The notes under the pieces: generated by a model
What the model was told of the DNA's origin: nothing
The model's input: only the letters and a program-made list of their open reading frames with translations
The model's database searches: none
Translations under genes and position numbers: made by a program
NCBI GenBank assembly: GCA_012103495.1
Contig: WLWR01000131.1
Location: forward strand, 1-5,026
DNA from: Legionellales bacterium
Lineage (GTDB): Bacteria > Pseudomonadota > Gammaproteobacteria > WLWR01
Direction of reading: 5' to 3'
DNA: 5,026 nt
Shown: in pieces, positions 1 to 5,026 of the stretch
How positions within the stretch are numbered: the first letter of the stretch is position 1
How the letters are laid out: each line of letters starts with the position of its first letter

Positions 1-375
1 GTGGCTACTACCGAAGGGTGGAAAGACAAACAAACGGGCGAACGTCAAGAACGTACCGAATGGCACCGCGTCGTATTGTTTAATCGATTGGGTGAAATTG
101 CTGGTGAATATTTACGTAAAGGCAGCAAAGTATATATCGAAGGCAGTCTGCGCACTCGCAAATGGCAAGATAAAAACGGCGCAGAAAAATACACAACAGA
201 AATTGTTGCCAGTGAATTACAAATGCTCGACAGTCGCGGTGGTGGCGGTGGCCATTTTGATCAAAATGCACCGTCGCACTCTGATCAATCCTCATCGGCG
301 AGTGGTGAAGGATCGGGTAGCCAGGGTTCCCCGGCACCAGCGGCACAAGATTTTGATGATGATATCCCATTCTAA
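1..375 (+). CDS. ssb: Single-stranded DNA-binding protein SSB, C-terminal part (5' end outside the window)
   Basis: SSB coats single-stranded DNA as a tetramer during replication, recombination and repair, and recruits partner enzymes through its C-terminal tip. Seen here are 124 codons. Residues 1-77 match the second half of the OB fold, including the stretches DKQTGE, TEWHRVVLF, GEYLRKGSKVYIEG and LRTRKW. Trp 7, 21 and 55 correspond to the DNA-stacking tryptophans of E. coli SSB (Trp 40, 54 and 88). A glycine run (about 80-84) leads into a Ser/Gln/Gly-rich disordered linker and the tip DFDDDIPF (117-124), which binds partner proteins in the known family. The GTG at base 1 is an internal Val, not a start: by comparison with E. 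coli about 34 N-terminal residues are missing, so the full protein would be about 158 aa. The stop is followed 23 bases later by a strong terminator, so ssb is the last gene of its transcript. Confidence 0.97.
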   Translation: MATTEGWKDKQTGERQERTEWHRVVLFNRLGEIAGEYLRKGSKVYIEGSLRTRKWQDKNGAEKYTTEIVASELQMLDSRGGGGGHFDQNAPSHSDQSSSASGEGSGSQGSPAPAAQDFDDDIPF

Positions 376-398
376 AATCCATCAAAGATCCGACATTG

Positions 399-428
399 AA
401 AAAAGCCCTAACTTATTAGGGCTTTTTT
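399..428 (+). terminator. Intrinsic terminator of ssb
   Basis: A perfect 13-bp stem (399-411 with 416-428) closes on a 4-base loop. Its core is GCCCTAA/TTAGGGC, flanked by six A on the left and six T on the right. The A and T tracts make the hairpin work in both directions in principle, but only the plus strand has a gene ending just upstream. It separates ssb from the small gene that follows. Confidence 0.93.
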
Positions 429-481
429 ATTGGCAAACATTAAACAGCTTTATCGGACAATCACCATTCTTGAGACGCTAG

Positions 482-805
482 ATGAAAATATTTTGGACAT
501 TGTATACTGACACCAAACGAGAAAAAAATGCGCAAACATTGCTAAACAAAATAACAAAGGCCGTTCAATGGCACATTGAAAATATCCGCATTGAAAAATA
601 TTATAAAGACAATACCATGAAGATTTCATTTGACGTCATCTACGATGAACAACCTTGGAGTGATTTTGTGTTAGCAGTCTTAAAAACCTCTCAACAACTT
701 AGTTACGACATTAGGGTTGGTGGTAACCTTGAACAAGAAATTAATATCGATGCCACTGAAAATTTCCATTTCAGTGGCTTAAAAATGCTTACCGCCTCCT
801 ATTGA
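482..805 (+). CDS. Small protein of unknown function, 107 aa
   Basis: I do not recognise this family with confidence. The frame runs from ATG 482 to TGA 803-805. A weak Shine-Dalgarno (GAGA, 472-475) sits six bases upstream, and no better start exists in frame. The protein has no signal peptide or membrane segment, so it is probably cytoplasmic. The N-terminal half (about 1-60) is mixed alpha/beta with many Lys, Ile and Tyr. The second half contains EQPWSDFVLAVLKTSQQL (an amphipathic helix, about 56-73), then YDIRVGGN and a terminal strand FSGLKMLTAS. This layout (Trp-led helix, a strand with Gly, a closing beta strand) faintly recalls small single-domain immunity-type proteins, but that is only an impression and no toxin gene lies beside it. 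The ssb terminator lies upstream, so it needs its own promoter; TTGGCA at 430-435 could be a -35 box, but no convincing -10 follows. Confidence 0.8.
   Translation: MKIFWTLYTDTKREKNAQTLLNKITKAVQWHIENIRIEKYYKDNTMKISFDVIYDEQPWSDFVLAVLKTSQQLSYDIRVGGNLEQEINIDATENFHFSGLKMLTASY
752..778 (+). repeat. Perfect hairpin in the 3' end of the 107-aa gene
   Basis: The arms GCCACTGAAA (752-761) and TTTCAGTGGC (769-778) are exactly complementary over 10 bp, with a 7-base loop. The hairpin lies inside the last codons (around ATENFHFSG) and ends 25 bases before the stop. There is no T-tract after it on either strand, so it is not a standard terminator. It could protect the mRNA 3' end or be a by-product of codon choice. 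Confidence 0.6.
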
Positions 806-977
806 ACCACGCCTCAAACAATTTTTTTGCCACCTCGCAGACGATTGGTATTTTTTTAATTCCAAATGGATGAATAAAAACCAAAAAATCTTTTGGCCAA
901 CACCTTTTCGACTTCGATTCATTTTAGAAAAATTGAGTCTTCTTCATGGCGCTATGCAGGCTTTGGCATTGTGCTAA
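783..977 (+). other. Open frame without a usual start; possible gene remnant or unusual-start ORF
   Basis: The gap after the 107-aa gene is open in the third forward frame from just after TAA 780-782 to TAA 975-977 (64 sense codons). The translation looks protein-like, with stretches such as PRLKQFFCHLADDWYFFN, IFWPTPFRLRFILEKL and LLHGAMQALALC, rich in Trp, Phe and Leu. No ATG, GTG or TTG occurs before ATG 870, which lacks a Shine-Dalgarno and would give only 35 residues. An ATT start at 801, overlapping the upstream stop, is conceivable. It may instead be the decayed end of a lost gene, or chance. Its end overlaps the promoter proposed for the next gene, which argues against an intact modern gene. 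Confidence 0.25.
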
Positions 978-1003
978 AATAGCGATGATTAACCAACCAA
1001 GGA
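972..1003 (+). promoter_or_regulatory. Extended -10 promoter and ribosome binding site of the secreted-protein gene
   Basis: TGCTAAAAT at 972-980 fits an extended -10 element (TG, one base, then TAAAAT at 975-980). No good -35 box lies 16-18 bases upstream, as is usual for extended -10 promoters. A start of transcription near 987 would leave a leader of about 24 bases. AAGGA at 999-1003 is a good Shine-Dalgarno, seven bases before ATG 1011. I saw no operator-like repeat around it. Confidence 0.5.
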
Positions 1004-1010
1004 AATCAAA

Positions 1011-1544
1011 ATGAAAAAAACAATCCAGCACTTTCTCGGCGGTCTTTTACTCTTACCCTTTGCCTTAGCAGCACATGCAGCACCCGATGTTGAAGTACTT
1101 GGCAAAACCATTACTTTTGCCATTCCAACAGCGGATAAAGCCAGTCAAGTCATCTGTGAACTCACCACTAAATCGCATAAAGAATTTGTCGATAATAAAA
1201 CAGTGGCAGAGATGTATCATGGCAAATGCCGCTTGCTTAATAATAACAAAGTGGTTGATGAAGTTCGCACCCGCATTAGTTTCCGTCAATTTCCCAAAAA
1301 GCCAACTGAATTTAAGTTGCGTACAGAAGTACCTCGCGATAGCAAAACCATTACCATGTGTCGCATTACCGGTGAGATTGATAAAAAGATCAAACGCAAC
1401 AGTAGCAAACGTGAATTAAACTTTACCGTGAAGAAAGTACACTACGTATGTGGCAACGATGATCAAGGCACGTCGGTGAGCGTGGCGCAATTGAAAAAAC
1501 ATCAAATTGATCCGCAATTATCTGTTAAAGTAAAAGTCGCTTAA
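1011..1544 (+). CDS. Secreted/periplasmic basic four-cysteine protein of unknown function, 177 aa
   Basis: Residues 1-23 are a clear Sec signal peptide: MKK, then a hydrophobic core (about 8-21), then AHA before Ala-24, so signal peptidase I should cut after Ala-23. There is no lipobox Cys, so the product is a soluble periplasmic or secreted protein of about 154 residues. The mature part is strongly basic (many Lys and Arg, for example KKIKRNSSKRE at 125-135). It has exactly four cysteines (49, 73, 117, 147), enough for two disulfides. Alternating short stretches (DVEVLGKTITFAIP, TEFKLRTEVP, ELNFTVKKVHYVCG) suggest an all-beta, perhaps two-sheet, fold. The start is supported by AAGGA seven bases upstream. 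It is transcribed alone, from its own promoter to its own terminator. I do not recognise the family; a small envelope-binding or adhesin-like protein is possible, but nothing shows it. Confidence 0.88.
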   Translation: MKKTIQHFLGGLLLLPFALAAHAAPDVEVLGKTITFAIPTADKASQVICELTTKSHKEFVDNKTVAEMYHGKCRLLNNNKVVDEVRTRISFRQFPKKPTEFKLRTEVPRDSKTITMCRITGEIDKKIKRNSSKRELNFTVKKVHYVCGNDDQGTSVSVAQLKKHQIDPQLSVKVKVA

Positions 1545-1567
1545 TTAGACGTTTCTATACTTCGTTG

Positions 1568-1607
1568 AACCGGTGCATGGGTTGATCCTCTGCACCGGTT
1601 TTTTTTT
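1568..1607 (+). terminator. Intrinsic terminator of the secreted-protein gene
   Basis: A 10-bp perfect stem AACCGGTGCA (1568-1577) / TGCACCGGTT (1591-1600) with a 13-base loop runs into nine T (1599-1607). It starts 23 bases after the stop codon. Read from the minus strand there is no T-tract after the stem, so it should act mainly on plus-strand transcription. The convergent protease gene ends at 1652 and no separate strong terminator for it is visible in 1608-1651, though minus-strand transcripts would also form this hairpin. Confidence 0.93.
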
Positions 1608-1651
1608 CAGCATCCAACAATAAGATTTTAACTTCACCCAATCGTTGCCTT

Positions 1652-4600
1652 TTACCCACTCAAGCCATGAAGACATATTTCATCAAAAGGTGATGGGGCT
1701 ACTTCCAGTTGAACATCACAATCGTTGGCCACCGTTCTGGACATAATCAAACCAGAGGCGATGACCATTGAGCGAGGCCAATGGTAATAGTCTGCCAACT
1801 CTAGTAATTGCTCATCCGTTAACCTAGGGAATTGAACCCTGGTACTTGTGACTGGCGTTTCAGCGTGATCCTTCAAAACCAGAGTAATGGTTTCACAATC
1901 TTTTTTCATCGCTTTTAATACATCACTAAAATCGATTATCTCAACTTCATTAATTGAATCAACAATCCAACCTAGCCTTTCACGAAGAATCGTCAAAGAT
2001 ATCACATCCTCGTGCTTCCAATCCGGATCATCATTCCAATCCGGTGGAAAATTGCAATACCATGTGAACTGTATTTTTCTTTTTTCAGTCTCCGTAAAAA
2101 ACCGATGTATGCCTTGATTGATAGCGCGCGAGGGCTCTCCACTCACTTCTGTGAGCATACATTCCCCCAACACGACCGTTCGAAAAGGTGCCTGCCCCCT
2201 ATAATAGCGACTGAACCCTGTCTTCCTTTCTTCCAGTAGTGGAAACGACTTGACTATTTTGCTTATTCGCTTCTCATCGCTACCTCTGCGTATCTGAATG
2301 TTGAATTCAGCACCAGCTAACTTGATACACGGATATTCGACTAATGGAATCTTCAAACTCCTGTAAATAACCTCTCCTGTTGCTGTTACTGGGTGATCAT
2401 CAATTTTTTCAATTACATCCCCTGCTTCTAAACCATACGCCTCAATGTTTTCTACTAAAGCTGGGGGGGATTGCTCAACACTTACTTGTAAAGGCGATTC
2501 CAACTTAAATGGCAGAATCCCTGGATAATAATCGCCGTTAACACCGGCAGTATCTCGGGATAGCAAGACTCCCTTAGATAACAATTCCTGTAATAATTCC
2601 ACACAAATGCCTTGCATATGTTCTGTTTGAGTATAACCTTGATGGACGACACCAATCACTTCGTTTTTAGTATTCAAAATTGGGCTTCCACTGGAACCAC
2701 CTATGACTCCTTTGATGGTGTAGCACAATGTTATTGTAGACACATTTCCCTGAATGATAGGTTCAAACCCCATTGAAATACTCGTTACAGGCAACGTTGT
2801 AAGCTGCCGGCCATCACCTCCCGGGTAACCTTTCACAATAATCTCATTTTGATCACCTATCTGACTGGTATCTGCTAAAGATAGTGGTTTGAGCTCTTCT
2901 GCCAAAGGGCCATCAATCGGAATGACGGCAAGATCCCACTCATTGCAAAAGACAATTTTTTTCATTGATTCCGCTTCCAATTCATATATACTACCATCTG
3001 GCAGACAAATCTGTATTCTGAATACACCACCAGCGACATGATAATTGGTTACAAGAAAACATTGGTTGTTTTTTTTAACGGCAAATCCAGTAGCAGCAGT
3101 TTGAAAACCTGTCGATAAAGGTAAGAACCTCTCACCATTCATTTGATTACGTGCATTGATTTTCTGATACGACCACAGTTGAACAATCGACCATCTATTA
3201 TCGTTTTCATCAATGGCAGCTTTATCATCCCATTCAACAGGTAGACCTTGTGGATATAAAATTTTTGGTGCGACTCCTTGAGCAGATACAATCGTTGTAA
3301 AAGCTTGTCCTGGTGGACGAAATGCATACCCCCCTCGATAAAAATCAAAGTTTTTGGACTCTCCATGACAAACAGTGGGGTAACCTATAATCGTTTGCGC
3401 CCGAGCGTTATAATCTATCTGCCGCTTATTATTCGCATGCGGAGAAGGATAACGATGCTCTCGCATCATAGGAGTACGCCATAGAGGCTCTTTCTGACCA
3501 GAACTCACAAATCCCGATGTGGAAAGTTTTGTAGAAGTCACCCATAGATCATTCCCTGGTAACTTTTCATATTTTTGTTGATCCGTACATATTAGAGCAC
3601 CGACTCTTTTTATAGGAAACGACTTTGTAAACTGAGATCCCGTTTTTGGATTATAAAACTCTACCTCTATCGATATATCATCTTTGATTGCGTGCAACGA
3701 AAATATGGCAGACCATGGTACTTGTCCATAGTCTGAGTGTTCAATACATCCGTTCGCTAATATCTCATATCTAAGTAATCCTGAATCTTGAACAATGGTG
3801 ATAGCAGTGAGCAGCTGCTCCCGAAGTATAGAAGCTGGTTTAAACCCTTGGCGATGAATAGAATCTTCGGGTGATTGATAAAATTCAGCTTGAATCACTA
3901 ATACCCCTGAAACATCAGAGAGAGCCCCACCCAAATAATATCTCTGTTGAGCAGGATCGCTCAATGTCTGAGTGCGCAGCGGCGGAGGCAAAACAATCGA
4001 TGAGTATATCGTCTTCATCGATTGTTTTGATTGCGCTTGAAACATTTGCAAACTACGACAAATCATTTCACTGGGTATAATATAAACTGTTTGGTCAGTA
4101 TCATCTACTGCTATGACCATACCAATCATCATTCCTTGATGGTTGTATACGCCGCCTCCCCGTAACTCATGAGCAGCACTGAAGGATGCACCCGCCACGA
4201 CACAAAACGTCTCGCCTCCTGTCGTTTTGATACAGTCGTACTTCCTAAAAGAAAGCTTAAGTCCGGTGTCTATGGATTGCTGCTCTTGATAAGGCGAAGA
4301 AGAAAGAGGGGTGTACCAGTTAGACACTTTTGCTCGATAAAAGAGTGCCTCATTAGCGAAATCAACAAGTTTGTTTGCCATAGCAACACTTTCTTGTTTG
4401 GGTTGAGAAGGCAAAGACAAAAAAGCCATATCAATGCCTACGTCAAAAGAAATTTGGGACGGCCCAAATTTAATGTTTGTATTATTCTTCATACAAGCAT
4501 CACGAAATCCTAACGATATGATGGGCAATGCTGTCGCAATAAAATAATGTTCTCCAAATCTTACAAAAGTCCCAGCAACTTCACGAACAAAAGACATCCG

Positions 4601-4975
4601 AGCAATGGGATCACAGGATGCCGCTGTTGATGAATCCATGTTGACTATAAGACAAGTACTTGCTTGCTTGATTCGTTCAAGCTGATCATTAGACAATTCT
4701 GATCTTTCATTATTAGGGCCAGGTGCCTCAGCCTGAAGAGTTTGCGCATTGGATGGATCTGGGGAAAGAGGCAATGATCGCGTACTTTCATCAGTTTTTT
4801 TATCATCAGAGGAAAAAGAAATACTTTTAGAACGATCACTCTCAAAATTTAATCGCTTGAATTCACTATTTTGTGCAAAATCATTTTTTGTGCAGCACAC
4901 ACTGTATAAAATTTTTTCTGGCCCGTTGAAGCTTGAAGCTTGTTGCTTGAGGCCCGGACCAGGTGCACGCTGCAC
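1652..4975 (-). CDS. Tandem HtrA/Deg-like serine protease: one degenerate and one intact trypsin-like domain, with PDZ domains
   Basis: Numbered from GTG 4975 (1107 aa). Residues 1-95 are polar, Ser-rich and probably disordered. About 100-310 is a trypsin-like domain that keeps the Asp (IDMAFL, D182) but has Leu-150 at the His position and Arg-272 (LRGGGV) at the Ser position, so it is a pseudoprotease. About 345-455 looks PDZ-like (GVLVIQ, then QVPWSAIFSLHAIKDD). About 456-615 is unassigned. About 616-805 is an intact protease domain with TNYHV (H646), EWDLAVI (D681) and GSSGSP (S762). About 825-905 is a PDZ domain (GLEAGDVIEKIDDHPV), and 925-1036 is PDZ-like (WIVDSINEVEIIDFSDVLKAM). HtrA proteins cleave misfolded or specific proteins. 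No signal peptide is visible and there are 22 cysteines, which points to a reducing compartment. The start is uncertain: the frame is open to the window edge, no candidate has a Shine-Dalgarno, GTG 4898-4900 is an alternative, and the first ATG (M113) would cut into domain one. Confidence 0.88.
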   Translation of the reverse strand: MQRAPGPGLKQQASSFNGPEKILYSVCCTKNDFAQNSEFKRLNFESDRSKSISFSSDDKKTDESTRSLPLSPDPSNAQTLQAEAPGPNNERSELSNDQLERIKQASTCLIVNMDSSTAASCDPIARMSFVREVAGTFVRFGEHYFIATALPIISLGFRDACMKNNTNIKFGPSQISFDVGIDMAFLSLPSQPKQESVAMANKLVDFANEALFYRAKVSNWYTPLSSSPYQEQQSIDTGLKLSFRKYDCIKTTGGETFCVVAGASFSAAHELRGGGVYNHQGMMIGMVIAVDDTDQTVYIIPSEMICRSLQMFQAQSKQSMKTIYSSIVLPPPLRTQTLSDPAQQRYYLGGALSDVSGVLVIQAEFYQSPEDSIHRQGFKPASILREQLLTAITIVQDSGLLRYEILANGCIEHSDYGQVPWSAIFSLHAIKDDISIEVEFYNPKTGSQFTKSFPIKRVGALICTDQQKYEKLPGNDLWVTSTKLSTSGFVSSGQKEPLWRTPMMREHRYPSPHANNKRQIDYNARAQTIIGYPTVCHGESKNFDFYRGGYAFRPPGQAFTTIVSAQGVAPKILYPQGLPVEWDDKAAIDENDNRWSIVQLWSYQKINARNQMNGERFLPLSTGFQTAATGFAVKKNNQCFLVTNYHVAGGVFRIQICLPDGSIYELEAESMKKIVFCNEWDLAVIPIDGPLAEELKPLSLADTSQIGDQNEIIVKGYPGGDGRQLTTLPVTSISMGFEPIIQGNVSTITLCYTIKGVIGGSSGSPILNTKNEVIGVVHQGYTQTEHMQGICVELLQELLSKGVLLSRDTAGVNGDYYPGILPFKLESPLQVSVEQSPPALVENIEAYGLEAGDVIEKIDDHPVTATGEVIYRSLKIPLVEYPCIKLAGAEFNIQIRRGSDEKRISKIVKSFPLLEERKTGFSRYYRGQAPFRTVVLGECMLTEVSGEPSRAINQGIHRFFTETEKRKIQFTWYCNFPPDWNDDPDWKHEDVISLTILRERLGWIVDSINEVEIIDFSDVLKAMKKDCETITLVLKDHAETPVTSTRVQFPRLTDEQLLELADYYHWPRSMVIASGLIMSRTVANDCDVQLEVAPSPFDEICLHGLSG
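3989..4029. repeat. Perfect 15-bp inverted repeat inside the protease gene
   Basis: CAAAACAATCGATGA at 3989-4003 is exactly complementary to TCATCGATTGTTTTG at 4015-4029, with an 11-base spacer. It encodes residues about 316-329 of the protease, the joint between the pseudoprotease domain and the PDZ-like stretch. Chance occurrence of a perfect 15-bp arm pair at short spacing in 5 kb is unlikely by a rough estimate. No T-tract follows on either strand, so it is not a classical terminator. Confidence 0.85.
4868..4911 (+). promoter_or_regulatory. AT-rich promoter region between the protease frame and the putative 6S gene
   Basis: TATAAA at 4905-4910, preceded by TG, is a good -10 candidate for plus-strand transcription starting near 4917. 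No clear -35 box is spaced correctly. Upstream the 9-mer TTTTGTGCA occurs twice (4869-4877 and 4886-4894), 17 bp apart. The second copy lies in an 11-base palindrome TGTGC-A-GCACA (4889-4899), which looks like an operator half-site arrangement. On the minus strand the same bases give TATACA (4908-4903), so this could be a two-way promoter. Confidence 0.35.
4926..4953. repeat. Four tandem 7-bp repeats, TTGNNGC
   Basis: The units TTGAAGC, TTGAAGC, TTGTTGC and TTGAGGC follow each other without spacers. Seven is not a multiple of three, so a protein repeat does not explain them if the protease frame is read here. They begin right where the sequence turns GC-rich and sit between the candidate promoter and the putative 6S RNA. 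Confidence 0.7.
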
Positions 4976-5026
4976 TGACGCCGTCGCGTTCGCTCCGCTA
5001 ATGACCTGATCCGATATTCCACGCGG
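4971..5026 (+). ncRNA. ssrS: Putative 6S RNA, 5' part (continues beyond the window)
   Basis: 6S RNA mimics an open promoter and holds sigma-70 RNA polymerase in stationary phase. The sequence CCTGATCCGATATT (5005-5018) differs by one base from CCUGAGCCGAUAUU in E. coli 6S, as I remember it. The block GTTCGC lies 17 bases before CCGATA here and 20 in E. coli, and the intervening TAATGA resembles the Pseudomonas version. The segment is GC-rich in an AT-rich setting, as expected of a structured RNA. The 5' end is an estimate; the closing-stem partner, the 3' arm and the usual downstream gene (fau/ygfA) all lie outside the window, so the helix cannot be tested here. The protease frame is open on the opposite strand across this segment. 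The match was made from memory, without an alignment. Confidence 0.5.

Noticed and set aside
1..3. GTG at base 1 as the start of ssb
   Set aside because: Alignment with E. coli SSB puts this Val at about position 35 of the OB fold; the gene is cut by the window edge.
92..481. Plus-strand frame of 129 codons overlapping ssb
   Set aside because: It reads through ssb in another frame and then through the terminator hairpin; the ssb frame is certain.
1608..1651. Possible feature in the gap between the convergent genes
   Set aside because: Only 44 bases with no hairpin, repeat or frame of note.
4169..4513. Plus-strand frame of 114 codons
   Set aside because: Antisense to the first trypsin-like domain; Arg/Lys-rich translation with no motif, typical of a shadow frame.
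4849..4884. Minus-strand ATG at 4884 with an 11-codon frame
   Set aside because: It is out of frame with the protease and stops after 11 codons; no Shine-Dalgarno. A leader peptide cannot be excluded but nothing supports it.
4918..4962. 4.5S (SRP) RNA-like bases on the minus strand (GGTCCGG followed by CAAGCAACAAGC)
   Set aside because: Only a short resemblance to the SRP core; the GGAAGC tetraloop motif and the long helix are missing.
4749..5009. Plus-strand frame of 86 codons at the right end
   Set aside because: Opposite the protease N-terminus with no ribosome site; the sequence has no recognisable features and crosses the putative RNA gene.

Overview
The window looks like chromosomal DNA from an AT-rich gammaproteobacterium. 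Three observations point that way: a single-stranded DNA-binding protein with the classic acidic tip DFDDDIPF, ordinary bacterial intrinsic terminators and Shine-Dalgarno sites, and what appears to be the first part of a gammaproteobacterial-type 6S RNA gene at the right edge. The genus cannot be named from sequence alone.

Left part (1-1607), plus strand. The window opens inside ssb, whose C-terminal 124 codons are present, followed by a strong terminator (399-428). Next comes a complete small gene of unknown function (482-805, 107 aa), with a perfect hairpin in its last codons. The gap 806-1010 holds an open frame without a usual start codon (783-977) and an extended -10 promoter. That promoter serves a gene for a secreted, basic, four-cysteine protein of unknown function (1011-1544), closed by a strong terminator (1568-1607). 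These genes do not form one operon, because ssb is separated from the others by its terminator.

Right part (1608-5026), minus strand. One very large reading frame (1652 to about 4975, about 1100 aa) converges on the secreted-protein gene. It encodes a tandem HtrA/Deg-like protein. The order is a disordered N-terminus, a degenerate trypsin-like domain that has lost the catalytic His and Ser, a PDZ-like stretch, a long unassigned linker, a second trypsin-like domain with an intact His-Asp-Ser triad, a PDZ domain and a final PDZ-like segment. It shows no signal peptide and has 22 cysteines, so it is unlikely to be an ordinary periplasmic DegP. This is the most unusual object in the window. The plan recalls the double-HtrA proteins of eukaryotes (yeast Nma111, plant Deg7), but as I recall those have the active half first, whereas here it is second.

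Right edge. At about 4920 the base composition jumps from about 29% to about 61% G+C. The last 56 bases resemble the 5' arm of 6S RNA on the plus strand. The protease frame stays open through this segment, so its true start is unresolved: either it overlaps the RNA gene antisense, or it starts further in, near 4900, at a non-ATG codon.
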